From Anaerolineae bacterium (GTDB lineage Bacteria; Chloroflexota; Anaerolineae; Promineifilales; Promineifilaceae): 64,000 nucleotides of DNA. The notes under the pieces are model-generated. The model worked only from the letters and a program-made list of their open reading frames with translations. It made no database searches and was not told the DNA's origin. Positions 1 through 7,128 of this stretch are shown here, one piece after another (position 1 is the first letter of the stretch; the number at the start of each line of letters is the position of its first letter). A program made the position numbers and the translations under genes. The stretch spans positions 1-64,000 of the forward strand of contig JADLAX010000026.1 of assembly GCA_020848035.1 (NCBI GenBank), read 5' to 3'.

Positions 1-60
1 GCGCGGATTAACGCGGATTAAATCTGTGAAAATCTGTGTTAATCTGTGTCCTTTTCATTC
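1..60. repeat. Short tandem repeat tract
   Basis: Two copies of GCGGATTA (with AAC between) are followed by three copies of a roughly 10-base unit AATCTGTGTT. A partial echo (GCGGATTGCGCGGATG) lies near 105-121. Such tracts are intergenic filler repeats in many genomes; no function is evident. Confidence 0.7.
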
Positions 61-290
61 ATGGTGTTGAGCCTGCGCTCATGTTGTCTCCTGAGAAAAT
101 AGGCCGCGGATTGCGCGGATGAAAGCTATTGTAGCCAATCCATTCTCAAAATCCCGCCGCATAACGTGATGAATGGATGAGAACGGCCGTTTTGCCCTAC
201 CAAAAAACAAGGTCCGCTGGGTACAATGGCCCATGATTTTCTGGTCAACCACCACCACTTCCCAACGATTCCCCAACGAATGACCCTATA
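61..290. other. Intergenic stretch without recognisable gene
   Basis: Apart from one ACGGCCGT copy at 183-190, nothing is recognised. A 65-codon reading frame on the minus strand here has no ribosome binding site or family resemblance and is not called. Confidence 0.6.
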
Positions 291-321
291 TTGTCACCTA
301 AATTACCATTTATGATACAAT
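291..321 (+). promoter_or_regulatory. Putative promoter of the MoxR operon
   Basis: TTGTCA at 291-296 and TACAAT at 316-321 with a 19-base spacer; the -10 is preceded by TG one base upstream (TGATACAAT), an extended -10. It lies about 40 bases before the chosen MoxR start at 362. Confidence 0.5.
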
Positions 322-361
322 CGTGTCCACTACCAAAAACTACCTGAGAAGGAGCGTCCAA

Positions 362-1315
362 ATGGCAAATATCGAGGCTGTTGCCAACCGCATTGTGGAA
401 AATGTAGAAAAAGTGATTGTCGGTAAACGATCGGCGGTGCAGTTAACCGTTTTAGGTCTGTTGTGTCAGGGCCACATTTTGATTGAGGATGTGCCCGGTG
501 TGGGCAAAACCGTCCTGGCCAAATCCTTGTCGAAGTCGGTTGGCTGTAAGTTTCAGCGCATCCAGTTTACGCCCGATATGCTGCCGAGCGACGTGACGGG
601 CGTCTCCGTATTTAACCAGAAAAACCGCGAATTTGAATTCCGCCCCGGGCCAATTCATGCCCAAATTGTGCTGGTGGATGAAATTAACCGGGCCACGCCC
701 AAAACACAGTCGGCCCTGCTGGAAGCGATGGAAGAAAAGCAGGTGACGGTGGACGGCACCACTTACCCGCTGGAAAAGCCGTTTATGGTGCTGGCCACGC
801 AAAACCCCATCGAGTATGAAGGCACTTTTCCCCTGCCCGAAGCGCAGCTGGACCGCTTTTTGCTGCGCATTCGCCTGGGCTATCCCAGCAAAGAGCAGGA
901 AATGGCGATCCTGGACGGCCAGCAGTATCACCATCCCATCGAGGCAGTTGAACAGGTGGTATCGGTGGATGAGCTGAAAGAGGTGCAGACGGCCGTAAAA
1001 GAGATGTACATCGACAACCTGGTGAAAGAATACATCGTTGAGATTGTGCGGCGCACCCGAGAACACCCCGACGTTTACCTGGGCTCCAGCTCGCGCGGTG
1101 CATTGGCGTTGTACCGCCTGAGCCAGGCGCGTGCGGCCCTGTTTGGCCGCGACTACGTGCTGCCCGACGACGTAAAAGCCCTCGCCGGGGCCGCTCTGAG
1201 CCACCGGATTATCGTGGGACCGGCGGCACGCATCAAGGACATTGAGCCAGATGCCATTGTGCAGGACATTTTAGACCGTGTGCCGGTGCCCGGCGCCCAG
1301 GTCAAAGCGCCCTAA
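362..1315 (+). CDS. MoxR-family AAA+ ATPase
   Basis: A 317-residue cytoplasmic AAA+ ATPase of the MoxR family, thought to act as a chaperone or metal/cofactor-insertion ATPase for partners encoded alongside. Walker A GVGKT is at residues 46-50, Walker B LVDEIN at about 104-109 and the sensor-1 motif ATQNP at 145-149. The reading frame extends upstream to a GTG at 323, but ATG 362 is preceded by GAGAAGGAG with 7-base spacing and begins with a typical MoxR N-terminus, so it is preferred. The DUF58 gene follows 12 bases later, the classical MoxR-DUF58 pairing. The client is unknown; family membership is secure. Confidence 0.95.
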   Translation: MANIEAVANRIVENVEKVIVGKRSAVQLTVLGLLCQGHILIEDVPGVGKTVLAKSLSKSVGCKFQRIQFTPDMLPSDVTGVSVFNQKNREFEFRPGPIHAQIVLVDEINRATPKTQSALLEAMEEKQVTVDGTTYPLEKPFMVLATQNPIEYEGTFPLPEAQLDRFLLRIRLGYPSKEQEMAILDGQQYHHPIEAVEQVVSVDELKEVQTAVKEMYIDNLVKEYIVEIVRRTREHPDVYLGSSSRGALALYRLSQARAALFGRDYVLPDDVKALAGAALSHRIIVGPAARIKDIEPDAIVQDILDRVPVPGAQVKAP

Positions 1316-1327
1316 GAGGCCTTAACC

Positions 1328-2638
1328 ATGTTGCTAAAATTAAGACAGCAACGGCGCACGGCCGTTATCCTGCTGGCGCTGGTAGCGTTGATTGGTGGTC
1401 TAATTACCGGCCGGGCTATTCTGTTTAACCTGGCGTATCTGTTGGGGCTGCTGCTCATCATCTCCTTTGCCTGGGCCTGGGTCAACATCCACTGGGTTCA
1501 TCTGTCCCGCGTCACCCGCACCCGCCGCGCCCAGGTGGGACGGCCGTTGGAAGAGCGGTTCACCGTGCGCAACACCAGCCGCATCCCCAAGCTGTGGCTG
1601 GAGGTGCGCGACTTTGCCACCCTGCCCAGCCACTATTCCAGCCATGTCGTCAACGGCCTGGGCGGGCGCAGCACCCACAGCTGGCGGGTGACCACCATCT
1701 GCCGCCAGCGCGGGCGCTACCAGCTTGGTCCCATCCGCCTCACCAGCAGCGATCCGTTTGGCCTGTTCCCCATGCAGCGCGATTTAATACCTACGACCAA
1801 CGTGGTCATCTATCCCCTGACGTTTGAGATTCACCAATTTGCCCTGCCGCTGGGCGTTTTGCCCGGCGGTGATGCGCTGCGCCGCCGCACCCATTACATC
1901 ACCACCAACGCCTCTGGCGTGCGTGATTATGCCCCCGGCGACAGCTTCAGCCGGATTCATTGGCGCAGCACGGCCCGGCGCGAGCGGCTCATTGTGAAAG
2001 AGTTTGAGTTGGACCCGCTGGCCGACATCTGGATTGTGCCGGACATGGCGGTGTTTAGCCATATCGCCCCCCGCCAAGATGCCTTTGCGCCGCACGCGGG
2101 CAAAGGGGATCTGCCCGAGTGGATGCGGTTGGATGAATTCCGGCTGCCCGCCACCACCGAAGAGTACACGGTGACAATTGCCGCCTCGCTGGCACAATAC
2201 TTCTTGCGCAACGACCGCGCCGTTGGCATGTTGGGGTATGGCCAGTCTAACGAAGTGGTGCAGCCAGACCGGGGCGAGCGGCAGATGAACCGCATCCTGG
2301 AAACGCTGGCGGTGCTGCGTGCCGAGGGGGAAGTGCCAGTGTCTGACGTGCTGAATGCGGAATCGCACCTGTTTCCGCGCGGCACGACGGTGATTGTCGT
2401 CACACCCACCACCCGGGAAAACTGGCCGACGGCGGCGCGGCAATTGGCGCGGCGCGGCCTGCGAGTGGTGACTGTTTTGGTTAATCCCGCCTCATTTGGC
2501 GGCCCTCGCTCCACCGACCAGGTGTACATGATGCTGCAAGCCAGCGGCATGGTGGTGTACATGGTTAACAGCGGGGATGAATTAACGGCCGTTCTCAGCC
2601 ACAGCGTTAAGCGAGCCGGGCATGTCACAATGGTCTGA
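1328..2638 (+). CDS. DUF58 domain membrane protein
   Basis: A 436-residue protein with two adjacent N-terminal membrane segments (about residues 12-52) and a large soluble remainder. The DUF58 signature GVRDYAPGDSFSRIHW is near residues 197-212, followed by a basic STARRERLIVKEF stretch. DUF58 proteins have a von Willebrand A-like fold and are partners of MoxR ATPases; in some lineages they take part in cell-wall or surface-protein processes. Here it sits 12 bases after moxR and its 3' end overlaps the PDZ gene by 17 bases, implying one operon and translational coupling. Exact function unknown. Confidence 0.92.
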   Translation: MLLKLRQQRRTAVILLALVALIGGLITGRAILFNLAYLLGLLLIISFAWAWVNIHWVHLSRVTRTRRAQVGRPLEERFTVRNTSRIPKLWLEVRDFATLPSHYSSHVVNGLGGRSTHSWRVTTICRQRGRYQLGPIRLTSSDPFGLFPMQRDLIPTTNVVIYPLTFEIHQFALPLGVLPGGDALRRRTHYITTNASGVRDYAPGDSFSRIHWRSTARRERLIVKEFELDPLADIWIVPDMAVFSHIAPRQDAFAPHAGKGDLPEWMRLDEFRLPATTEEYTVTIAASLAQYFLRNDRAVGMLGYGQSNEVVQPDRGERQMNRILETLAVLRAEGEVPVSDVLNAESHLFPRGTTVIVVTPTTRENWPTAARQLARRGLRVVTVLVNPASFGGPRSTDQVYMMLQASGMVVYMVNSGDELTAVLSHSVKRAGHVTMV

Positions 2639-3362
2639 CGGACAAAAAAGTGCCTTGACGGTCGCGCTCATCACCATTGCGGCCGTTTTGCTGTGCCTGG
2701 CGGCGCTGCTGGGCGTTTTTTGGTTCACCCGCCAGGTAGCGGTTGTCACCAACCCAGCCCCACCCACCCCCCACCCGGACGATGGGGTGCTGGTAACGGC
2801 CGTTGCACCCAACAGCCCCGCCGCCCAGGCCAATCTCCAACCCGGCCACATCCTGCTGCGCCTCAACGAACGCCCCATTACCTCGCCCGAAATGCTGACG
2901 CTGCTGCTGGAAAATTTGCCGGCGGGGGAAACATTTACCCTGCTGGTGCGCGATGAGGCGGGTGAGCTGCGGCAAACAACGGCCGTTCGCGCCGCCACAC
3001 CCCCTTACCTGGGGGTCACGATTGCCGAGCTGCCCCTACCCACCACCACTCCCAACGAAACCACTCCCGACCCTGCCGCCACCCGCCCGCTGGCCACCGA
3101 CCTGCCGGTGGTGACTGGCGTTGTGCCGGGCAGTCCGGCAGAGTTGGCCGATGTGCGCGTGGGGGATGTGATTACGGCCGTTGACAACCAGGCAATCCTC
3201 AACGGCGAGGAACTGCTGGGCCAGATGGCGGCCAAAATGCCCGGCGACACGGTGACGTTGATGCTGCGACGGGGGGAGGAGACGTTGCTGAAAACGGCCG
3301 TGCTCGCCCCCAACCCGGATGAGGCGAGCCGCGGGTATTTGGGGATTGAATTTCGGCCGTAG
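2622..3362 (+). CDS. Membrane-anchored protein with two PDZ domains
   Basis: A 246-residue protein with one N-terminal transmembrane segment (about residues 11-35) and two extracytoplasmic PDZ-like domains (about 45-130 and 155-240). Both contain the typical V-x-P-x-S-P-A-x-x-A-x-(L/V)-x-x-G-(H/D) start: VAPNSPAAQANLQPGHIL and VVPGSPAELADVRVGDVI. No protease domain is attached, so it is probably an adaptor or substrate-binding module, unlike DegP/HtrA. It overlaps the end of the DUF58 gene and closes the MoxR operon, suggesting a membrane complex of ATPase, vWA-like protein and PDZ sensor. A Pro/Thr-rich linker separates the two PDZ domains. Confidence 0.88.
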   Translation: MSQWSDGQKSALTVALITIAAVLLCLAALLGVFWFTRQVAVVTNPAPPTPHPDDGVLVTAVAPNSPAAQANLQPGHILLRLNERPITSPEMLTLLLENLPAGETFTLLVRDEAGELRQTTAVRAATPPYLGVTIAELPLPTTTPNETTPDPAATRPLATDLPVVTGVVPGSPAELADVRVGDVITAVDNQAILNGEELLGQMAAKMPGDTVTLMLRRGEETLLKTAVLAPNPDEASRGYLGIEFRP

Positions 3363-3580
3363 GGTCCGCGTTCTCACTGTGCCAATCTTTCAAGCTGTTG
3401 CAAGCTAACTTTCACTAAACCACCTAGATTCAGCAGGACTGAGTAGAGTGGCCATCCGCAACCGAGTGAGGTTTTGGACAAACCGAAGGCCCCGACCAAG
3501 CAGAGGCATTTAATGAAGCGTTTTTGAGTCACGAGTTGTGGTTCTGAAATATCAGATCTATCGCATATGGAGATTAACAA

Positions 3581-4711
3581 ATGCGGTTAGAAAAGAAAAA
3601 ACTTCTTTTTACAGCTATGCTTTTGAGCTTTGTCGTCAAATTAATGGCATGTCAAGCTTCAGAAATCGTATTTTCGTCACCACAGACTGAGGTTACTGCT
3701 GACATATCCACTGATACAAACAGTCCCGATGTTCAATCAAATGCAACAGCACTGCCCGAAGAAATTTCTGAACAACAACCTTTAGCTACCTCAAATGCTT
3801 TTTCCAGTGGCTCTGAGGAACGGAGTATTCCTTCCCCACGTCAATTCCATGCCATGGCCTATGATTCAAATCGAAAAGTAGTTGTCATGTTTGGTGGGCG
3901 AGACAAACACAATAGCTACTTGAACGACATGTGGGAATTTGATGGACAAAACTGGCATTACATTGCTACAGCGTTATCACCAACACCAAGAAGTAATTCA
4001 GCAATGGTATATGATCCGAACAATGATTTAATTTTGCTGTATGGTGGCGGAGATGAAAATTGGACCTATGATACTTGGATTTACGATGCTACCAGAAATT
4101 GGCGTATATTAAGTGGTATTGGCGCTCCCCACGTTTTCAATCCAAGCTTGATATACGATTTAGAACAAAAAAGAATCCTATTGTTTGGGCAAGCAAGGAC
4201 GGGGGATTATGAAACCTGGCAATTTACCGAGGGGTTTTGGCAGCAATTAGATGTCCAGCTTCCTTTTCCTCAAGATATTCGCGGGATGTTGTTTGCAGAT
4301 TACTCGATGATATATGATGCAGAACGTCAGCGGATTATCCTCCAAACAGCACTTGATAGAACGTATGAACTTATCAATGGAAATTGGCAACTCGTCCTTT
4401 CAAAAGATTCCGGTGATGGGTATTTACCCGGAGCTTTTGGTCCAACCGTATATGATTTTCGCCAAGGGCTGAGCGTTTTTTTTGGTATAACTTCACCCAA
4501 TGAGCCCCTTGAGATGGAAATGTGGAATTATTCTAACGGGATTTGGGGAGAAGTAAATTTGACTAACTATCCACCTGTTCGAACAAATCATGCGATGGTC
4601 TATGATGAATCGAGGGGAGTGGTGGTTTTATTTGGAGGGTATGAGATGGATAAAAATCTAGTTCTAAACGATACCTGGGAATATGATGGCGCGACTTGGT
4701 TACAGCGATGA
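3581..4711 (+). CDS. Kelch-type beta-propeller lipoprotein
   Basis: A 376-residue predicted lipoprotein. The N-terminus is basic (MRLEKKK), then hydrophobic, ending in LMAC with the lipidation Cys at residue 24. A Ser/Thr/Glu-rich linker is followed by repeats of the type H-A-M-x-Y-D-x-x-x-x-x-(V/I)-x-(L/M)-x-G-G-x(n)-D-(T/M)-W-x-(Y/F)-D, clear at about residues 88-125, 140-170 and 335-372; this is the kelch/galactose-oxidase propeller pattern, probably for binding at the cell surface. GGAG lies 8 bases before the ATG. The gene is visibly AT-richer than its neighbours and has no ACGGCCGT copy, suggesting horizontal origin. Ligand unknown. Confidence 0.8.
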   Translation: MRLEKKKLLFTAMLLSFVVKLMACQASEIVFSSPQTEVTADISTDTNSPDVQSNATALPEEISEQQPLATSNAFSSGSEERSIPSPRQFHAMAYDSNRKVVVMFGGRDKHNSYLNDMWEFDGQNWHYIATALSPTPRSNSAMVYDPNNDLILLYGGGDENWTYDTWIYDATRNWRILSGIGAPHVFNPSLIYDLEQKRILLFGQARTGDYETWQFTEGFWQQLDVQLPFPQDIRGMLFADYSMIYDAERQRIILQTALDRTYELINGNWQLVLSKDSGDGYLPGAFGPTVYDFRQGLSVFFGITSPNEPLEMEMWNYSNGIWGEVNLTNYPPVRTNHAMVYDESRGVVVLFGGYEMDKNLVLNDTWEYDGATWLQR

Positions 4712-4743
4712 TTTGCTACAATACCAACCATCGGCAAAGCCTC

Positions 4744-4808
4744 ATACCCGCGAAGGCGGGTATCCATTTGGACCGCCGGCGTGGATTCCCGCCTTCGCGG
4801 GAATGACA
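4744..4808. repeat. Intergenic hairpin repeat, likely bidirectional terminator
   Basis: Two hairpins in opposite phase: CCCGCGAAGGCGGG (4747-4760) and CCCGCCTTCGCGGG (about 4788-4801), which can also pair with each other. The second half, 4783-4808, recurs with changes at 43289-43314, so it is a dispersed element. It sits between the convergent kelch lipoprotein and miaB genes, a location where it could end both transcripts. Confidence 0.65.
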
Positions 4809-4818
4809 GGCAAAAACG

Positions 4819-6195
4819 CTACAAGACGGTGAGGGGGATGGTTTCAATCGCGGCGGGCGGCTCTGGTTGGGCATCGGCGGGGGTACCGGAGAGGCTCCAG
4901 GGGCCAGCGTGCTCGATTTTTACCTGCACCAGTTCACCTTTCAAATTGCGCGGGTCGTCGAAGAAGACGAGCTTGTTTTGCGGGGAACGGCCGCGCCAGC
5001 TGCCTTTGTGTTTATCCTCCACCAGCACCTCAACCGTCTCACCCAACCAGCGATTATTGCGCTCCTGGGAAATCTCTTTTTGCAGATCTTCGATCAGGTG
5101 GAAGCGGCGGCGCTTTTCGGCGTCCGGCACATCGTCTTCCATACGGCGGGCGCTGACAGTGCCAGGGCGCGGACTGTAGCGGGCCAGATGTACCTTGTCC
5201 AGCTTGAGATCGGCCAGCACGTCGTAGGTGTCCTGGAACTGTGCGGCCGTTTCCCCCGGAAAACCCACAATGATGTCGCAGTGAACGGCCGCATCCGGCA
5301 CAATCCGGTGAATGCGCTCGACCAAATCGCGGTACTCCGCCTGGGTGTAGCCGCGCTTCATGTTCACCAGCACCTCGTCGTTACCTGCCTGGATAGGCAC
5401 CTCGATTTGCGGCATCACTTTGGGCAGATCGGCCACGGCGTGCAAAATCTTGTCCGTCATGTAGTTGGGATGGCTGGTGAGGAAGCGAATCCGCTGCAAA
5501 CCATCAATGTCGTTGATGACGCGCAGCAGGTCGGCTAAATCTGGCCCATCGGGAACATCATAACCGTAGCGGTCTACGATTTGGCCCAGCAGCACCACTT
5601 CCTTCACCCCCTGGGCCACCAGTGAGCGCACCTCAGCGGCAATTTCGCCGACGGGGCGGCTGCGCTCGATGCCGCGCTTTTGCGGGATGATGCAGAAGGT
5701 GCAGGCGTGTGAGCAGCCGTAAACGATGCTCACCGGGGCGGAAATCAGCTTGCCGCGCTCGTTGGCGGGCAAAATCACCTCGCCGTCCATGAGGGCGTGG
5801 CGCTGGGTCGTTTCGGTCAGGTCCAGAGTCAGGTCATCGTCCTGGCGCAGCAGGGAGACAAGCGGCTTGCCGTCGGTGGAAGGCTCCATGAAGACATCCA
5901 CGAAGGGGAACTGTTTGGCCAGGTGCTCATTGCCGCGCACGCCCACCACGCAGCCCATGACGGCGATGGTTTTGTCGGGATGTTTTTCTTTTAACGGCCG
6001 TAAATTCTGCAATTTCCCATACGCCTTATCCTCCGACTGCTGGCGCACCGTGCACGTTTCCAGCACGATGACATCGGCATCTTCGGCGCGAGCGGTGGAC
6101 TTGTAACCGAGCTTTTCCAGCTCCGTGGCCACGCGCCGGGCGTCGGCATAGTTCATCTGACAGCCTGTAATCCAGAAATGGTATTTTTTAGTCAT
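4819..6195 (-). CDS. miaB: tRNA-2-methylthio-N6-dimethylallyladenosine synthase MiaB
   Basis: A 458-residue radical-SAM methylthiotransferase that adds a methylthio group to i6A37 of tRNAs reading UNN codons. The N-terminal UPF0004 domain has the three cluster-binding cysteines (ITGCQMN, ETCTVR, VMGCV); the radical-SAM motif is GCSHACTFC; a C-terminal TRAM domain follows. The reading frame extends 22 codons further upstream, but that leader is only translated tandem repeat (CGTGAAA units), and MTKKYHFWITGCQMN is the normal family start, so ATG 6195 is used. MiaB is favoured over MtaB/RimO because of the NYAD and TFCIIPQKRG context. Confidence 0.93.
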   Translation of the reverse strand: MTKKYHFWITGCQMNYADARRVATELEKLGYKSTARAEDADVIVLETCTVRQQSEDKAYGKLQNLRPLKEKHPDKTIAVMGCVVGVRGNEHLAKQFPFVDVFMEPSTDGKPLVSLLRQDDDLTLDLTETTQRHALMDGEVILPANERGKLISAPVSIVYGCSHACTFCIIPQKRGIERSRPVGEIAAEVRSLVAQGVKEVVLLGQIVDRYGYDVPDGPDLADLLRVINDIDGLQRIRFLTSHPNYMTDKILHAVADLPKVMPQIEVPIQAGNDEVLVNMKRGYTQAEYRDLVERIHRIVPDAAVHCDIIVGFPGETAAQFQDTYDVLADLKLDKVHLARYSPRPGTVSARRMEDDVPDAEKRRRFHLIEDLQKEISQERNNRWLGETVEVLVEDKHKGSWRGRSPQNKLVFFDDPRNLKGELVQVKIEHAGPWSLSGTPADAQPEPPAAIETIPLTVL

Positions 6196-6226
6196 AAGGA
6201 TTTTTGCCACAGAGAGGAGAGTGAAG

Positions 6227-6283
6227 CGTGAAACGTGAAACGTGAAACGTGATTTTCTCACGCATCACGTTTCACGTTTCACG
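6227..6283. repeat. Heptamer tandem repeat with inverted copy
   Basis: Three direct copies of CGTGAAA plus a partial fourth (6227-6252) are followed after 12 bases by the inverted array TTTCACG (6265-6283). The tract can fold into a long hairpin between the methyltransferase gene and miaB. The same unit recurs at 9893-9954. Confidence 0.85.
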
Positions 6284-6315
6284 CCCTGTTTAATCTCCAG
6301 CCTGCACTATTTTGT

Positions 6316-7128
6316 TCAAGATAGTTTGCCTACAACGAGCAGTTCGGTTAACCGAAAGGTGATTCTATCGTTGCTAATTTGGGGCGTCAAGAAGTCGGCA
6401 ACGGCCGTTGGGGCCTGCACCAGCATCGCCTTGAGCCGGATCGTGTCCTCGGGGGAAACCTGCATCCGGGCGGCCCAGCTGGCAAATTCGATCTCTTTGG
6501 TGAGCAGTTCCTGGTGGTGTACGGCAAAACCAGCCCGGGCAAAACCATGCTCCCACTCAGCAATGCTCCAACAACGGCCGTGGCTGGGATCGCGCAATTT
6601 CTCGAAGGCATTCACGTAATTGCCCGCCTCGTTGAGCAGCCGCGCCTTTTTGCCGTGCAGGTGGGTGCCGGGCACGATGTTGTCTACCACGGCCAGCTGG
6701 CCGCCCGGTTTGAGCACCCGCGCCGCCTCGTGGATAAACTGCTGAATGTCGGGGAAGTGGTGCGGCGCAATGCGGCAGGTCACCAGGTTGAACTGCCCAT
6801 CAGCATAAGGCAGCTTTTCCGCATCGGCCGGTTCAAAGGAGACGTTGGTGAGTCCTTTTTCGGCCGCCAGCCCAGCCGCCACGGTGAGCATTTCCGGGGT
6901 AAGGTCGGTGGCAGTGACGTGGGCGACGTGCGGGGCGAAGGCAAAAGCGGTATGCCCGGCGGCGGTGGCCACGTCCAGCACCTGCCAATCTGGCTGGGGC
7001 TGGGTGATTTCCACCAAACGCGTCAGGCTGTAGCCCTTGGCATGGACCGTGCTGGTGGCGTAGGCGGCGGCATTGGCACCAAACTGCTGCTGTACTTTTT
7101 CTTTGCTCATGGGCGCATTATAGCTCAT
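6316..7128 (-). CDS. Class I SAM-dependent methyltransferase
   Basis: A 270-residue methyltransferase of the UbiE/Methyltransf_11 type. Motif I is VLDVATAAGHTAFAFA, the acidic motif II end is TATDLTPEM, then FEPADAEKLPYADGQFNLV (motif IV region) and AARVLKPGGQLAVVDN (motif V/VI). Substrate is not predictable from sequence; small-molecule or quinone-type methylation is typical. The ATG at 7128 overlaps the stop codon of the upstream gene (ATGA), pointing to translational coupling; an in-frame ATG at 7110 (MSKEKVQQQFG) matches the usual family start and is an alternative. TATAAT occurs between the two candidate starts but may be chance. Confidence 0.88.
   Translation of the reverse strand: MSYNAPMSKEKVQQQFGANAAAYATSTVHAKGYSLTRLVEITQPQPDWQVLDVATAAGHTAFAFAPHVAHVTATDLTPEMLTVAAGLAAEKGLTNVSFEPADAEKLPYADGQFNLVTCRIAPHHFPDIQQFIHEAARVLKPGGQLAVVDNIVPGTHLHGKKARLLNEAGNYVNAFEKLRDPSHGRCWSIAEWEHGFARAGFAVHHQELLTKEIEFASWAARMQVSPEDTIRLKAMLVQAPTAVADFLTPQISNDRITFRLTELLVVGKLS

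Noticed and set aside
79..276. 65-codon minus-strand frame near the window start
   Set aside because: No ribosome binding site, no family resemblance, and it reads through repeat-derived sequence.
3374..3580. 68-codon minus-strand frame between the PDZ and kelch genes
   Set aside because: Hydrophobic stretch but no start signal and no recognisable family; considered as a transposase remnant but no motif supports it.
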